Shown: positions 39,564 to 51,200 of the stretch, piece by piece
Layout: every line of letters begins with the position of its first letter
How positions within the stretch are numbered: the stretch's first letter is position 1
Origin: Luscinia megarhynchos
Taxonomy: Eukaryota; Chordata; Aves; Passeriformes; Turdidae
Assembly: GCA_034336665.1 (NCBI GenBank)
Contig: CM067570.1
Coordinates: forward strand, 26,555,002 to 26,619,001
Length of the DNA stretch: 64,000 nt
Reading direction: 5' to 3'
Translations under genes and position numbers: made by a program
The notes under the pieces: generated by a model
What the model saw: the letters and a program-made list of their open reading frames with translations, nothing else
Databases searched by the model: none
What the model was told of the DNA's origin: nothing

Positions 39564-42285
39564 AGCACACAAAAAAGCATGTTCTGTATGGGAACCTCAA
39601 GACTGCTTTAACTGCTAAGTCTCTTTTCTCACTGCTGTTAATCAGTAACATCACAACAGCACTGACAAGCTCATATATTGCATGTAGCAATATCATATTG
39701 CGCTATCAAAAACCCAGTGCCGATTAACAGTTACCACACTGAGCAAGCCAAAGTCTCAGCAAGTTAAACTCCCAGTACCTCAACTTGCTCTAACCATCCT
39801 GCCAGCAGTAAGAACTGTCAGAAAATAAACTGAGCTAGCTAGAATTTCCCAATCAAATGGGTTTTGTTGGGGTTCAGTGAAGTTACTTCAGCATAACCAA
39901 AACACTTCTCAAACACCCGCTAAGCAATGGTTACCCAAAAGCAAACTGAATTCCCTGTTAACCAGTTATCCTTTCCCAAAAAGCCCAAATCACAGCAAAA
40001 CTTGGGATAAGCAAAGTTCAACTTAACAAAGCAGGAAGTTACTGCGGCTTGTGCAGACACAGAAAAGCTGACCACAGCATTTGTTATCAAGTAAAGTGCT
40101 GTATCAGTCACGCCTTTCCTTCATTATTCTACAGCCTCACCAAGTAAGGGAAGAGGTGTCTCCTGAATAGCTAGTCCTTTACAAAGTGTATGACTATTTT
40201 CATGAAGCCATGCACAAAGTTATCATCTTCATGCATAATGAGCAGTTCCAGCAGTCACTCATACAGATTTCTTACTATAGACAAAAGCACAGTCAGAGCT
40301 CCCACAAATTCACATCTCCAGTTTAGCCACACACCAAAACAAGCAGAGCCAGCTTTGCAGGCAGCAGACGGGAGCTTTGACCGGATTCTGTGGTTAACAC
40401 AGCTCTGTAGCTGGCATCTACAGAACCAAGGACTTTGGCTGAAGAGAGCTGGATTTACAGCTGCTCAATATTTGGACTCTCCAACAATGGAGGAAAAAAA
40501 AAAGACCCAGGTATGAGACGTAATTTACACAGGATGAGATTCAGCTCCATTGGCTGTCTTCCTTAAATATGCAATTAACTTCCCAATAATATTGACACAG
40601 GCAGAGTTTTTCCAAGACCTGAACTTTACCTATCACTCTTTTTCCAGGGTTCTGCTCATTAACTGAGATCAGTCAGTCTAGCCGCCTTGCTCACAATCAG
40701 AGCACAGCAAACAGGGAATGCTTTGGCTCTTTTTGAACAGCCTGAACCTTACAGTTGGAGGAAAAATAAGAATTCTTTCACCACTTTATCCCCATATACA
40801 CCCTGCTTTTGGACAGGGCACAAATTACTGCCTTGATCCTCCCTTCTAGCAGAATACACACTCCATCCTACTGGCCTCAGACAACATTTGTTCCTTTGCT
40901 GCTGAAAACAAAGATTTCCATAATCTCCAACATGTTTCAACTGCCTGCTCCATAGAAATAAGAAAAAATGGAAGTTATCACTAGCAAAGAGAAACTACCT
41001 GCTCTAATCATGAACCTTTACAGCTGAACCATTTCAAAACATACTGAAGGGGAGCAGTGCTGTTTTACCTTCACTGTGAGCTGCCTTTTATGAATTTGTT
41101 CACTCTTCCCCACCATACAAGGAAAGTTTCATTCAAGTCAGTGCTTCAATGTTAAAAAGGCATGAGAAATTGCACAGAACTTTTGACACTGGAGTCTCAG
41201 TTTCACTGTGCTGACTGCATGATCAACCAACGCCATAAAGTCATCTCTCTCCTGGAATGACAGAATTGACTGGCAAACCCAGTAAGAGGTTTGGAAGTGG
41301 CTGCCTTGAACGCTTAACAGTCACACTGCTAGACATTTGTGTATGCTTTGTGATGCTTTTCCCTACTAGGAACAAATGCTTATCTCTCTTCATATTAACA
41401 AGCGGAATAAAGAAGGGCCATCAATAACAGAGCAGGCTAAATACCCTAAAAATAAGGAATCAATTCAAGAACTCGAGACTCCTTTAATCTTGCTTATTTT
41501 TTGTAAAAAATCTGTGAAAGCTCAACTTGCTTTCAGTATCAGACATTGATACTGATCAAAATAACCAGTGAGCTCTAATCTGAATTACCTGAACTCTCTG
41601 CATCACACAGCAGCTATTTTTCACTGACAGCAGCATACATAACCAAAAGTAAGGGGAAGAACAGGGCCATTCACTGATTTTTTTTTTCAGAAGTGAAGCT
41701 TTCATTCCAACTTCAAATCCTTGGGTTTTTTTTTGTTTTTCCATTTCTTAGGATAACCCCATAAATATAATTCTTAATGTTTCAATTTTGAAAGCATTTT
41801 ATCTGTCCAGTCTCACGATAAATAGGATGCACAGAGTTGATTATTTTAAGGCACAAAATTACATAGTTATACAGACAGTAACAAGATTCACCTATAGGCA
41901 TTCTCTATTAGAGAATTACCATACATCTGACATAGGTCTGATGTTCATACCGGGTAAAATTTCTTCAGAATCGTTCTTACAGGACAGTGTCAGCTTGAAT
42001 ATGCAGACCCTATTTAGATAAGCACTTAAGTGCTACTGAATTCCCTGACACAAATTTTTTGAGACGCTTTTCAGCGAAAAAATGAACTTCAGCAAATTCT
42101 CAAGTCTTTTTGAACTGTTTCAGAAGAGAGCATGATTCTAATGGAAGTTTCCCATGTGCATGTACAAGAAAACATTTTTAATCAAGAATACTCTCTTAAG
42201 ATCTTACAATAGGATTTTGTTCTGATAATTTCTTTTCCAGTACTACATTAAAAAGTAAGTAAAAAAAAAGTAGAATGATTTGGGG

Positions 42286-42845
42286 TTGTGGTGGGTCTGA
42301 CTGGGATGGAGTTAACTTTCTTCACAGCAGCCCACACAGTGCTGTGTTTTGGGTCTGTGGCTGACAACACACCAGTGTTTTGGCTACTGCTGAGCTGTGC
42401 TTGCACAGTGTCAAGGCCACCTCTGTTTCCCACTACACCCCCACAGCCAGGCTAAGGGTGGGCAAGAGGATGGAACAGGACACAGGTGAGACAGCTGACT
42501 CAGAATGACCAGAGGGATATTTCATGTGATGTATCCTCAAGTTCATAAATAAAAACTGGGGAAAAGGAAGAAAAGGATATTTTTGCTTTCAAGCATGGTT
42601 TTTGGCTATTATTTGGAGACTGGCTGAGCATCAGTCTGCCATCACCTGCTGTGCAGTCTCCCTTGCTCTGCTTCTTTTGCACCCTCTGAGCCCACCTTTT
42701 CTTCACCTATAACTGTTTTTTAACTCAAGAGTTGTATTTTGTTGTCCCTATTTTCTCCTCCAACCCCTCGTGGAGAGCTGCTGCAGGGAGTGAGTGAGGA
42801 GCTGTGTGGGTGCTTGGCTACCAGCCAGGATAAACCCAGGACTGC
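42286..42845 (+). mobile_element. Solo LTR, about 560 bp, same family as the copy at 31.65 kb
   Basis: It begins TTGTGGTGGGTCTGACTGGG with atggagttaactttc and ends CAGCCAGGATAAACCCAGGA. The start, the gagacagctgactc segment and the terminal stem sequences align with the 31.65 kb LTR. The middle holds a possible polyadenylation motif, AATAAA, near 42547. It is older than a recent insertion, judging by its divergence from the expected CCATGACA terminus. No retroviral coding region flanks it. Confidence 0.75.
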
Positions 42846-44654
42846 AAGTCAAATTAAAAACCCATCCCAGATTGGAGTACTCTCTTCTCAGATTCTGATC
42901 TACAATTTGCCTCAGTATTCAGTGTCTACAAAAACTCTATTTCTCTAGATACTTGTAGGGCACTTTACTTCCAAAGATCTGAGATGAGTATAATCCTCAT
43001 CCCAACTCTACAGTCTGAGGAAGCATTTGTTACTCTCAATCTGTTGAGGGGTAAAGAGGTGACTGCAGGAAGAGAGTTTCAGAGTTTATTAACTATTTTG
43101 GCCTCATTTGCAGAAAGAACATTTACACACAGCCATCTTTTATTAGCAATCTGAAGGCTTCTCAGAGCTGAAAAACAATCCCTTTGCAAGCTTAAGAACT
43201 TTACTGACCTCCCTACTACTGCCCCTCCAAATACAGGATTCACAAATACAGATCTTGGCTAACAAGCCAGCAAGTTTCCTTATTTTCAGGGCCACAAGGC
43301 ATCTTTCTAGTGTGGAAGACCAAGAGCAGCTGAAAAATCAGCATTCTTTCACAGAAATCACTGCTTATGAGAAATCCCTGTGCTGTGTAACACTGCTGAC
43401 AAGGGTGGAGATGCTTCCAAGATATCTCGCTCTCTAGGCAGCCCATCTGTTTCTGACAGCTCAACTTCTGGTCAGCAACTGACCCGATGAGTCACTCTGC
43501 TTGTACTGTACAGAGCTCAGAGCCAGACAAGCAATATTTCATCATGTACTTGGCCACACTTGCGCTCGGCAGATGCGTAAGAACCACTTTGGGCACGTAT
43601 CTTTCTCTTCTTTCCTTTGAGGAAGTCACACAGCTCACCACTACCGCGTTTAGCATGCTGAATTATTAACTACCAAATTGATTCTATGCAGCCACTCCCT
43701 GTGAGCTTCCCACTACCAAAAGCTTTGACACTTTGCCATGTGGCAATACTACGTAAAAAGTCTGAAGCAAAACGGAAATCTTAAAGAAACAGGATAATTG
43801 CCTCCACCAAAGAAACAGGGTGCATGCAGTGAATAATGTGCAAAGGAAATGAGTTCTCCTTCAATCTATTTATTATAATGCCTGAGCATTTCAGAAACTT
43901 CAATACATAATCGCATTTATCATTCTGACACCCATGCTTAAGTGCAGGAGCACTGTTATCTCATTTTACAGATTTAAAATTGAGAAATTAAGTGATGACT
44001 TCTCAGGAAGCCAATCCCAGGGGATACAATCCAGGTGCCCTAAGCTGCAAGGAAACTGAAGAACCTTACAGATATTTTAAAAAAAAAAAATCATCTCCAT
44101 TAGAATTACACAGAAGGATGAGGTCATTACTCCACTTCTTAGATTCAGGCTTGGAACAGACTTAGCTTATAATTTTTAACATGCTGGACAGAGAGAAACT
44201 GCCTCCTTTGAACAAAGCGGCAAAAGGAATTACTTGGTATGTTCAAACAAGTATTTTCTTCAAAATAAGTGACAAAAACCATGGGGTATAGACCACCTCT
44301 AAAATTAGGTAATTGCAGAGACCTCATTTCTCAGTTTTGTAGTCTATATGTGTATGTAATTTTTTTTTTTTTAATTACTACAAAGCTACCCTTTCCCACT
44401 ACCCTCTGAACATCACTTTGGACTATACTTAATGTGATATGACTTCAGAATACCAGTTCAGCAGAACTTTCAGTTGCAAACCACGGTGCATCTTCACAAT
44501 GCTTCAAACAATTCCAAAAGATGAGGAGATGCTGAGGAGAAGCAGTAAGACCATACAGCATAAGCTGGTCGATTTATGGACACAGAGAAAGAAGACAAAG
44601 GAGAGAAATTTCTATGGAATGGTGAATGATAGACTCTGGACACAAAACTGTCCA

Positions 44655-44804
44655 ATGCTTGGGAGTGCTCAGGGCCAGGCTGGATGGGGCTCTCAGCAAC
44701 CTAGTCTAGTGTAAGGTGTCCCTGGCCACAGCAAGGGGCTTGGAACAACATGATCTTTAACGTCCCTTCCAACCCAAGCCACTCTATGATTTCCATATGA
44801 TTCA
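44655..44804 (+). mobile_element. CR1 LINE 3' end, truncated, plus orientation
   Basis: The segment contains CCAGGCTGGATGGGGCTCT, a CAACCTAGTCTAGTG word and CCCTTCCAACCCAAGCCACT. It ends in the CTATGATT-type terminal repeat characteristic of the CR1 3' end. Only about the last 150 bp is present, as usual for 5'-truncated copies. It lies about 140 bp left of the possible exon at 44948-45008 and in the antisense direction to SPATS2L. Confidence 0.88.
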
Positions 44805-44947
44805 ACTTCCAAGATGTTCAAATAGACTGCACTGCTGTGGTGAAAGCAGCCCCAAAGTTCCCAGCTTCTTGTTCCTGCACTGATAGACCTGTTAGTAAAG
44901 AACCTTCCTTTCTGAAGGTCAGCAAAGAGAGATTAAAAGTATCTTAC

Positions 44948-45008
44948 CACTGCAAATTACTCCAGTTTCCGTTCCTATTTTTCTATCTTCTCCAATAGAC
45001 TGTATCTC
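44948..45008 (-). other. SPATS2L: Possible SPATS2L 5' untranslated exon (61 nt)
   Basis: A strong minus-strand acceptor, CTTCCATCTGTTTTTGCAG|G, precedes 61 nt that end in GCAGTG|GTAAGAT, a good donor. No coding signal is evident. Position and orientation suit a 5' untranslated exon spliced to the start-codon exon at 26772. This rests on splice-site inspection only, with no transcript evidence available here. Confidence 0.35.
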
Positions 45009-45179
45009 CTGCAAAAACAGATGGAAGTTAAAAAAAAAAAAAACCAACAAACCAGAACAAGTACTTAATTAATTTTTTTTTTTGATTTGCTTTACTGTCT
45101 TCTCACAAGAGACTTTTGTGAAAAAAACAACATCCCTCATTCCTTTACTACTGTGGTCAACATGTAGGGGCGCCCTTAC

Positions 45180-45291
45180 CTGTTTCACAGGCTTATCTTT
45201 TCTAAGGGTCTATCTTCATTGTCATGAAAGCTTAGGTCATCACCTAAGCCTCACTGTTAGTGCCATTCCTGACCACATATAAAATTCTCCC
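45180..45291 (-). other. SPATS2L: Possible SPATS2L 5' untranslated exon (112 nt) with a perfect hairpin
   Basis: The acceptor is GGGTTTGTTTCAG|G and the donor is GAAACAG|GTAAGG, both close to consensus. The segment has stops in all frames and several short upstream ATGs, so if used it would be noncoding. It contains the perfect inverted repeat at 45230-45249. It lies 171 bp upstream, in transcript order, of the other possible exon, so the two may be consecutive or alternative. The evidence is splice-site inspection only. Confidence 0.35.
45230..45249. other. Perfect 8-bp inverted repeat with a 4-nt loop
   Basis: The arms gcttaggt and acctaagc flank catc and are exactly complementary. Transcribed in the SPATS2L sense, they would form an 8-bp stem with a GATG loop inside the possible 5' untranslated exon. 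Confidence 0.85.
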
Positions 45292-48200
45292 CTGAAACAA
45301 ACCCATTTTTAAAGCACATATTTTAAGATCAAACTTAGCCAGCACATGGGATGTGCAGAAATATAAACTTAAAAAAGGAAAACTATTTTATCATTAATGC
45401 AGGAGAGCAGTAGGTGCAAGTTACAGTAACACAGCAGTTACAAATCAAACCCCTCTGAGCAGCACTAGTTTCACTGTGGTCATTCCCCAGAAACAACATT
45501 ATCATCTCAAGAATACTAACTCAGATGAAACAAAGGGAAACCCAAAGAGTGACGCCAGCACTTTGCTCACAATACCAGGCCTTTGCTGATTTGCATATAA
45601 ATTTCAGAAGAGTTGTCCCCAAAGTTAAAGACACACAACCACATGGAAAACTGAGTGCCTGTTTACATCCATACACAGATGAATGGAAACCAATCTCCCA
45701 ATTCCATTAGTGCAGGGAAGTAGCTAAATTTTGCATTTTCTTGTGCAGTTGTGAGGACAAGGCAGCCATGGTCTATGGTTTACCATGCATGTCAGATAGA
45801 AATTATTCCTCTTTGGCAGCTATTAAGTGAGTTGCACACTGGTCCTTGTTTGCTTTGGAATAAGATCTGTTTAGCAGTCCCTCAGCTAGTCCTAAAAGAA
45901 TATTGCAACGTTTCTGAACATCCTGCCTGCTGAAATCAGCCTCTACGAAGCGCCACTATGACTGGATTGTCCTTATAGACACATTTTTCCTTCTGTACTA
46001 CAAAATACTCACTTTATGTACAGACTAGAAGTGTGTGACTGCTGTCATACTTAATTCATTTTATCCTTACTGAAACTACGTATCTTGCCAAAGCCAAAAC
46101 GAATTTTAGCTGCAAAAGTCCTGTCAGCATCACAGATTTTAGTTTAAAGCAAGGCAGAAAGCTCTTAATTGCTTCTGCATCCAAAAGAGCCAGATGTTCC
46201 CTGAAGCACTTCACCTGGCAAAGGCTCCCACAAAAAAGACTCTCACAGCTTATGGCCCAAAGTCCATTACAATCTAAACACATTTTTGCATGGCTTGCTG
46301 AGTCACAGTTATGTTCAAAATCAAAGGAATGAATAGAGCAATTTAAAATGTGATGCTTCAATGAAGAAATACAAGTATTCACACATGTCAGTGTTAAAGA
46401 GCATTTCTGGGTGTTGGAATCTACACAACAGCCACAGATCCATGAGATGAATAGAGGGGATGGAAACCTGGTGAGGGAAGCATACCCAATCCTGGCCTTT
46501 GAGCAGAATTCCCCAACCAAGAACTGAATGGGGAAGAGGCCAATGTGATGACCCTACCAGGAGTTTTATCTCTGGGGCAAGCAAGGGCAAGATTTGACTG
46601 TTTCCCTCAAAGGGACACAAGGAAGGGCTGAGAACTCATCCCTTTTGTCCAGTAGAGCACCTGAATCAAAACAGAGAAGACAGCAACATTCCTAACAGCT
46701 ACTGCATTTCTTACGCCAACATACAGACATTTAACTCCTTCCAGTACTGCCTGTAGTCTGCAGGAAGTATTTTTAGGATTTAAACACAGCAAATCAGATC
46801 ATGGACATTATTGCACTGAGGCACCCTAGTGATTCTTCTTTTTTCTTGCATCACACCATCTGCTAAACTCCAGTTTTGATCTTTTTCAACCCAGGCTACA
46901 GAGCAGAATCTTCTCCAGCTTCACTGGAAAACTAAAACTGGAAAAAGTCAAATGAGAAGAGCTTTGTAACTTAAAAAAAATATTTTTTCCTCCTGCTCAA
47001 TTAGTTCTTTTGAAAATTTTTGTGCTTTGGAACTTCACTAGATTTGAAGAAGGAGGTCATAGATAACGTCAGAATCCCATTTACTGATGTGGTCAAGAAA
47101 TACGGTCACTGGTAAGAAATTATTCAAGCTAGAATTGTAATTATTGCCCCTTGAGAGTTATTATTGGAAACTATTTTAAAAGACAAAGGAACATAAGCAA
47201 AAAATCGAAGTCCAAAGTTTTGCATCATCATAAAGTAAAAAAGTGGATAGCCAACTGTACACTGTATGTAAAATTATAAACCTTCCCCATTTTACTGGGT
47301 GCAGTAAAGATTTGTTCTTATCAAATTTGACCAAATGAGATGTCTTACCTTGAAAAAAAAATAATTAATTCTACAGGACATCTTTCCACAGTTTGATTAC
47401 CTTTCTAAATCACCACTTTGTCTTTACTCAATGGTCCATGACATGTTATCAAACAGTATGCAGGAAAAAATTACTCAAGGGCAGAGAAGGGAAATCAAGA
47501 GTAAAGGTACAACAGTTAAAAGGAAACTTACTTCACTTATGTACCATCACAGAAAAAAACCTGTTGCTTAACGTGAAAATGTTCAAGGTAATTTCCCATT
47601 ATAATGAAAGGTCAATTCTTGAAGTGATTTGCATTCTGAAACAACAAAAAGACTCTGAAACAGGGAGACATGCTGTCACTCTGCAGGGCTTAGAATACAG
47701 ACTGAAAAACAGCCCATATTCCTCTGTGGCAGATCCATGGCTGATGAAGGCCATGGAGATGATATGATATCCCTCACAGAACCTTCAACACATTGTCCTC
47801 CACTGCGGAGTATGAAGAGGGAAAAAGCAGAGCTTCAGATATCACATCACCAAGCCACACATCCACCAGAGCTTGGTGACAAACAACTGCATCACAACCA
47901 ACATAAGCCTAAACACCTGCCAGGAATCAGTGCTACAGCCCTGCAGAACATACAAATAAACCAAGCATTTTAATCCTTCCCCATCTTGAGCTGCAACTGT
48001 TTCGACAGTTCCCTAATCCTAGTATTAATATGATATGTGACAATAGAAGAACCAGACACGAAGTTTAAATCTAGATTAGAACAGCTATTCGTTGTGACAT
48101 GGCTCTTAATGAACCTACAGAGCAGAATCAAAGCATAGCATGAGCTGTATAACACTCTAGATTGGAGTCCTCATCATACAGGAATCTTTACTCTTCAGAG

Positions 48201-51200
48201 GAGCAAAACAAGGCCTTTGACCCCTTTTCTTCTGATGTCTAACCCTGACCACAGACTTAACCTAGGATTTCACAACACACCCAACACAGAAGAGCTGAAA
48301 AACTCTAACACTGCACTCTTCTAATTCCACTGTAGAACCAGGAGCCTTCCAGACCCTAAGAGCAAACTTAACCTGTAATCCCTCCACTCTCAAGTAAATA
48401 TCCTATGCAAATAGAACTGACACACCTGTGCAAAATACCATGCTAAATATATCCCATACTGTATATAGCAACTATAGCAGCACTGCAATTAACTGAAAGA
48501 TGTCAGAGTCTGTTAAGAATAGTTTGTTTGGCTTCTGTCTTGGGTTGGTTTTTCGCTTTTTTTTTTTTAATATTAAAAGCTAAGTTAATAGTGGAATTAG
48601 AGGCATACTGAGCAGGGATGAATGCTGATAACAAAAGGAAACATGGTACTATAGACAACTAGCTCTTATTTCAGGATATTTCTTTGGTGAGGCCACTGAT
48701 GGAACATCTAAGTGAGAAGTCAGTACAAGGCAGGTGATCTTCTAAATGCTGATATGAACGACTGCAAAGGCTATTTACTGTCTGTTGGTCTACACACAAA
48801 AAAGTGAGATTTTGTTGATTATTATGGCACTTGAGTTTTTTTGGTCCTTCTCTGGGTTTTGATTTTGGCCTAGCCCGTAAGTCACATTTTTCTAACCGCC
48901 AATGTCACTGTTTAGCACATGGAAAGCAAACCTCACTTCCTTTGGGAGCCAGACCTTAAGACATTTACTCTCAACCTTAAGCCCAACACGGACTGTAAGT
49001 TTTGATGTAGTCAGTCAGGGTTTCTCCTTGTCTGTCACTGCTACACTTCAATACAGGGGTAAGATCCTGTCAGTATCAGTCAATTAATAACAACTTCCAA
49101 AGCTGAATTCTGCCTGCCTTTAACCCAAGATGCTCCCCTTTGAGCACTGCAGTTTCTAACCCTGGCCAGGGCATCCAGTGCAAAGCACACTCTGCAGGAT
49201 CCAGCCTTCAGAGCACAGTTCATATCGACATTTACAACACGTACTTCTTACTACAACAAAAATGTGTATGATTGTAAAGCAGCATAAGGCTTTCTGTCTA
49301 AAACTATCCTCATCTGGTATTTGCCAGAGACTGTATAGCAAAAGAATCTGCAGATATTAGGATTGGGAAACAACCAAATAAAAGCTTCAGGACCAGACCA
49401 CCTGTCATCTTATACCAGACTTCTGTCCAGTGACACAAGTCAGACAATGATATCGCAGTTGGAAAAATGATAGGATTCATGTTGAACTGTCTGTAAGCAC
49501 CTTTATTCTTCTACCAGTGATCTCTCATTATTTCAGTCTCTTATTCCTCCTAATGTAACATCAGTCAACAATTTGCTCCCAAAGCATTACAGGCCTAATC
49601 CAATTCCTCCTGACAGCACTGGAGCTGGAATAGATCCGTAATGCAGGCATAAATGAGCCAGATGACACTAGAAATTCAACATCACACCATTAAACACCTA
49701 GTATCTCAACAGATGAGAAATCTCCCCACTTTTAGAAGGACTAGACCCACTGGAAGCCCAAAATAGTTAGGGATCTGAGTTTTGGCCCCATTGAAGCACA
49801 AGTTCTCAGACAATGAATTTAGGGCAACGCTTCCAAGTTCTACTTCCCACAAGAACTGCTGTCTTCTTCATATACACACCACACTTATGACAGATGGGGA
49901 TAGTTTTTTCCACAGCTGGGAATGTTTCACTTGGATGTATTTATCCTTCCTCAATCTCTGACTCACACACATCTCCATTTATTTTAGTTTTCCCCACTCT
50001 CAGAAACCAAGAAGGTTCTGTAACCAACTGTACCATAATCAGGTACACTGTCTATGACCTTAGCAGATTTATGGAAAGCTCTCTTCACTAAGAAACTTGT
50101 TCACAATTTCCCAAAAATGCCTTATTTTGGGAATTACCTTCATGAAAAGCAACTTAAACTTTTTGTTAAACAGCAGTAGAATGACTGTGTCAAGAGTTGT
50201 TACCTATCTCAGCCTGGATGTGGTAAAAAAAGGACACCTTTCATTTTGCAGAACTCTTTGGTGGAGCAGGGATAGCAACAGAATAGCTACTCAGATACAT
50301 ATGCTATAATCCAAGTTCTCAGAGTGCCTGTGTCCTTTGTCAAGATCAGCTAATTGAAATTATGATGAGAATTTTCCCTGAAACACATAAGCCCACATGC
50401 CAAAATTATTCTCCTTAAGGGCAGGTGAGGACTCCTGAAGCTACATTTGGAAATACTAAAAAAATGACATAACATCCTTAGCCAAATAGTTATGATAGTT
50501 CATTATCATCATTACTAAAGAAAATACTCCTGAACATATTCCAAGCTAAAATTTGCACTTCCCTGCCCTGCCCTAAGGATGCACATAAAGTCTACCTGAA
50601 AAGGTATCCCAGCTGGGGTTACCAAGACTGGCTGATGACACAAGCCATAACTTGTCAAGATTCCCGCTTCTGAACTTGATGAGTTTGTGCTGAATCCTAG
50701 AAGCTGTTCAACAGAAAACATATTTAAACAGAAAACCTTTGGGAGTAGCCAAGTGGAATACTTGAGGAAAAAAATGACCATTAAAGAAGCTGTGGAGGAT
50801 TTACAATTCTGTTTTGTTTGGATCTGTACAGTAGCCTAGCCCATAAATAGAAACCAGGTGGATTTTTTTTTTTACATTTACTTTACTTTCTTTATTTGAG
50901 AGTTGTGGGAATTATGGTAACCAAGCAACACCACAAACCTGGAAAGGCCTAGTTAAGACAAGTGCTGATACCCTGATGAGCCAGATGTGTTCAGTGCCTA
51001 GAGGAGCTGTGGGTTCTCCATTTCTGTACACTCCAGGGGCCACGAGACTCTAAAAAGAATGAGGAAAGTATTCTGTACAGCCTGTGGACTTTCCATGCCT
51101 CTGTGTGAAAACTGCCTCACTCTGAAATGAATTTTGCTTCCACTTTGGAGTCCACTGTGAGTTTTACTTGCCACTTTTGCAAGATCAATCTGTTAGGAGA

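Noticed and set aside
31648..42845. Complete provirus between the two related LTRs
   Set aside because: No gag, pol or env-like translation was seen between them, a different LTR sits in the middle, and one LTR is internally deleted.
46056..46520. 154-residue Cys-rich open frame on the minus strand
   Set aside because: No known family pattern, no splice or promoter context, and Cys spacing not matching a zinc-binding motif. The length is plausible by chance in 64 kb.
47349..47473. Minus-strand exon-like segment with a pyrimidine-rich acceptor and a CAAG|GTAAGA donor
   Set aside because: The acceptor ends GAG rather than CAG or TAG, an internal donor-like site competes, and the donor sits in a poly-T run. 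It is weaker than the pair at 45 kb.
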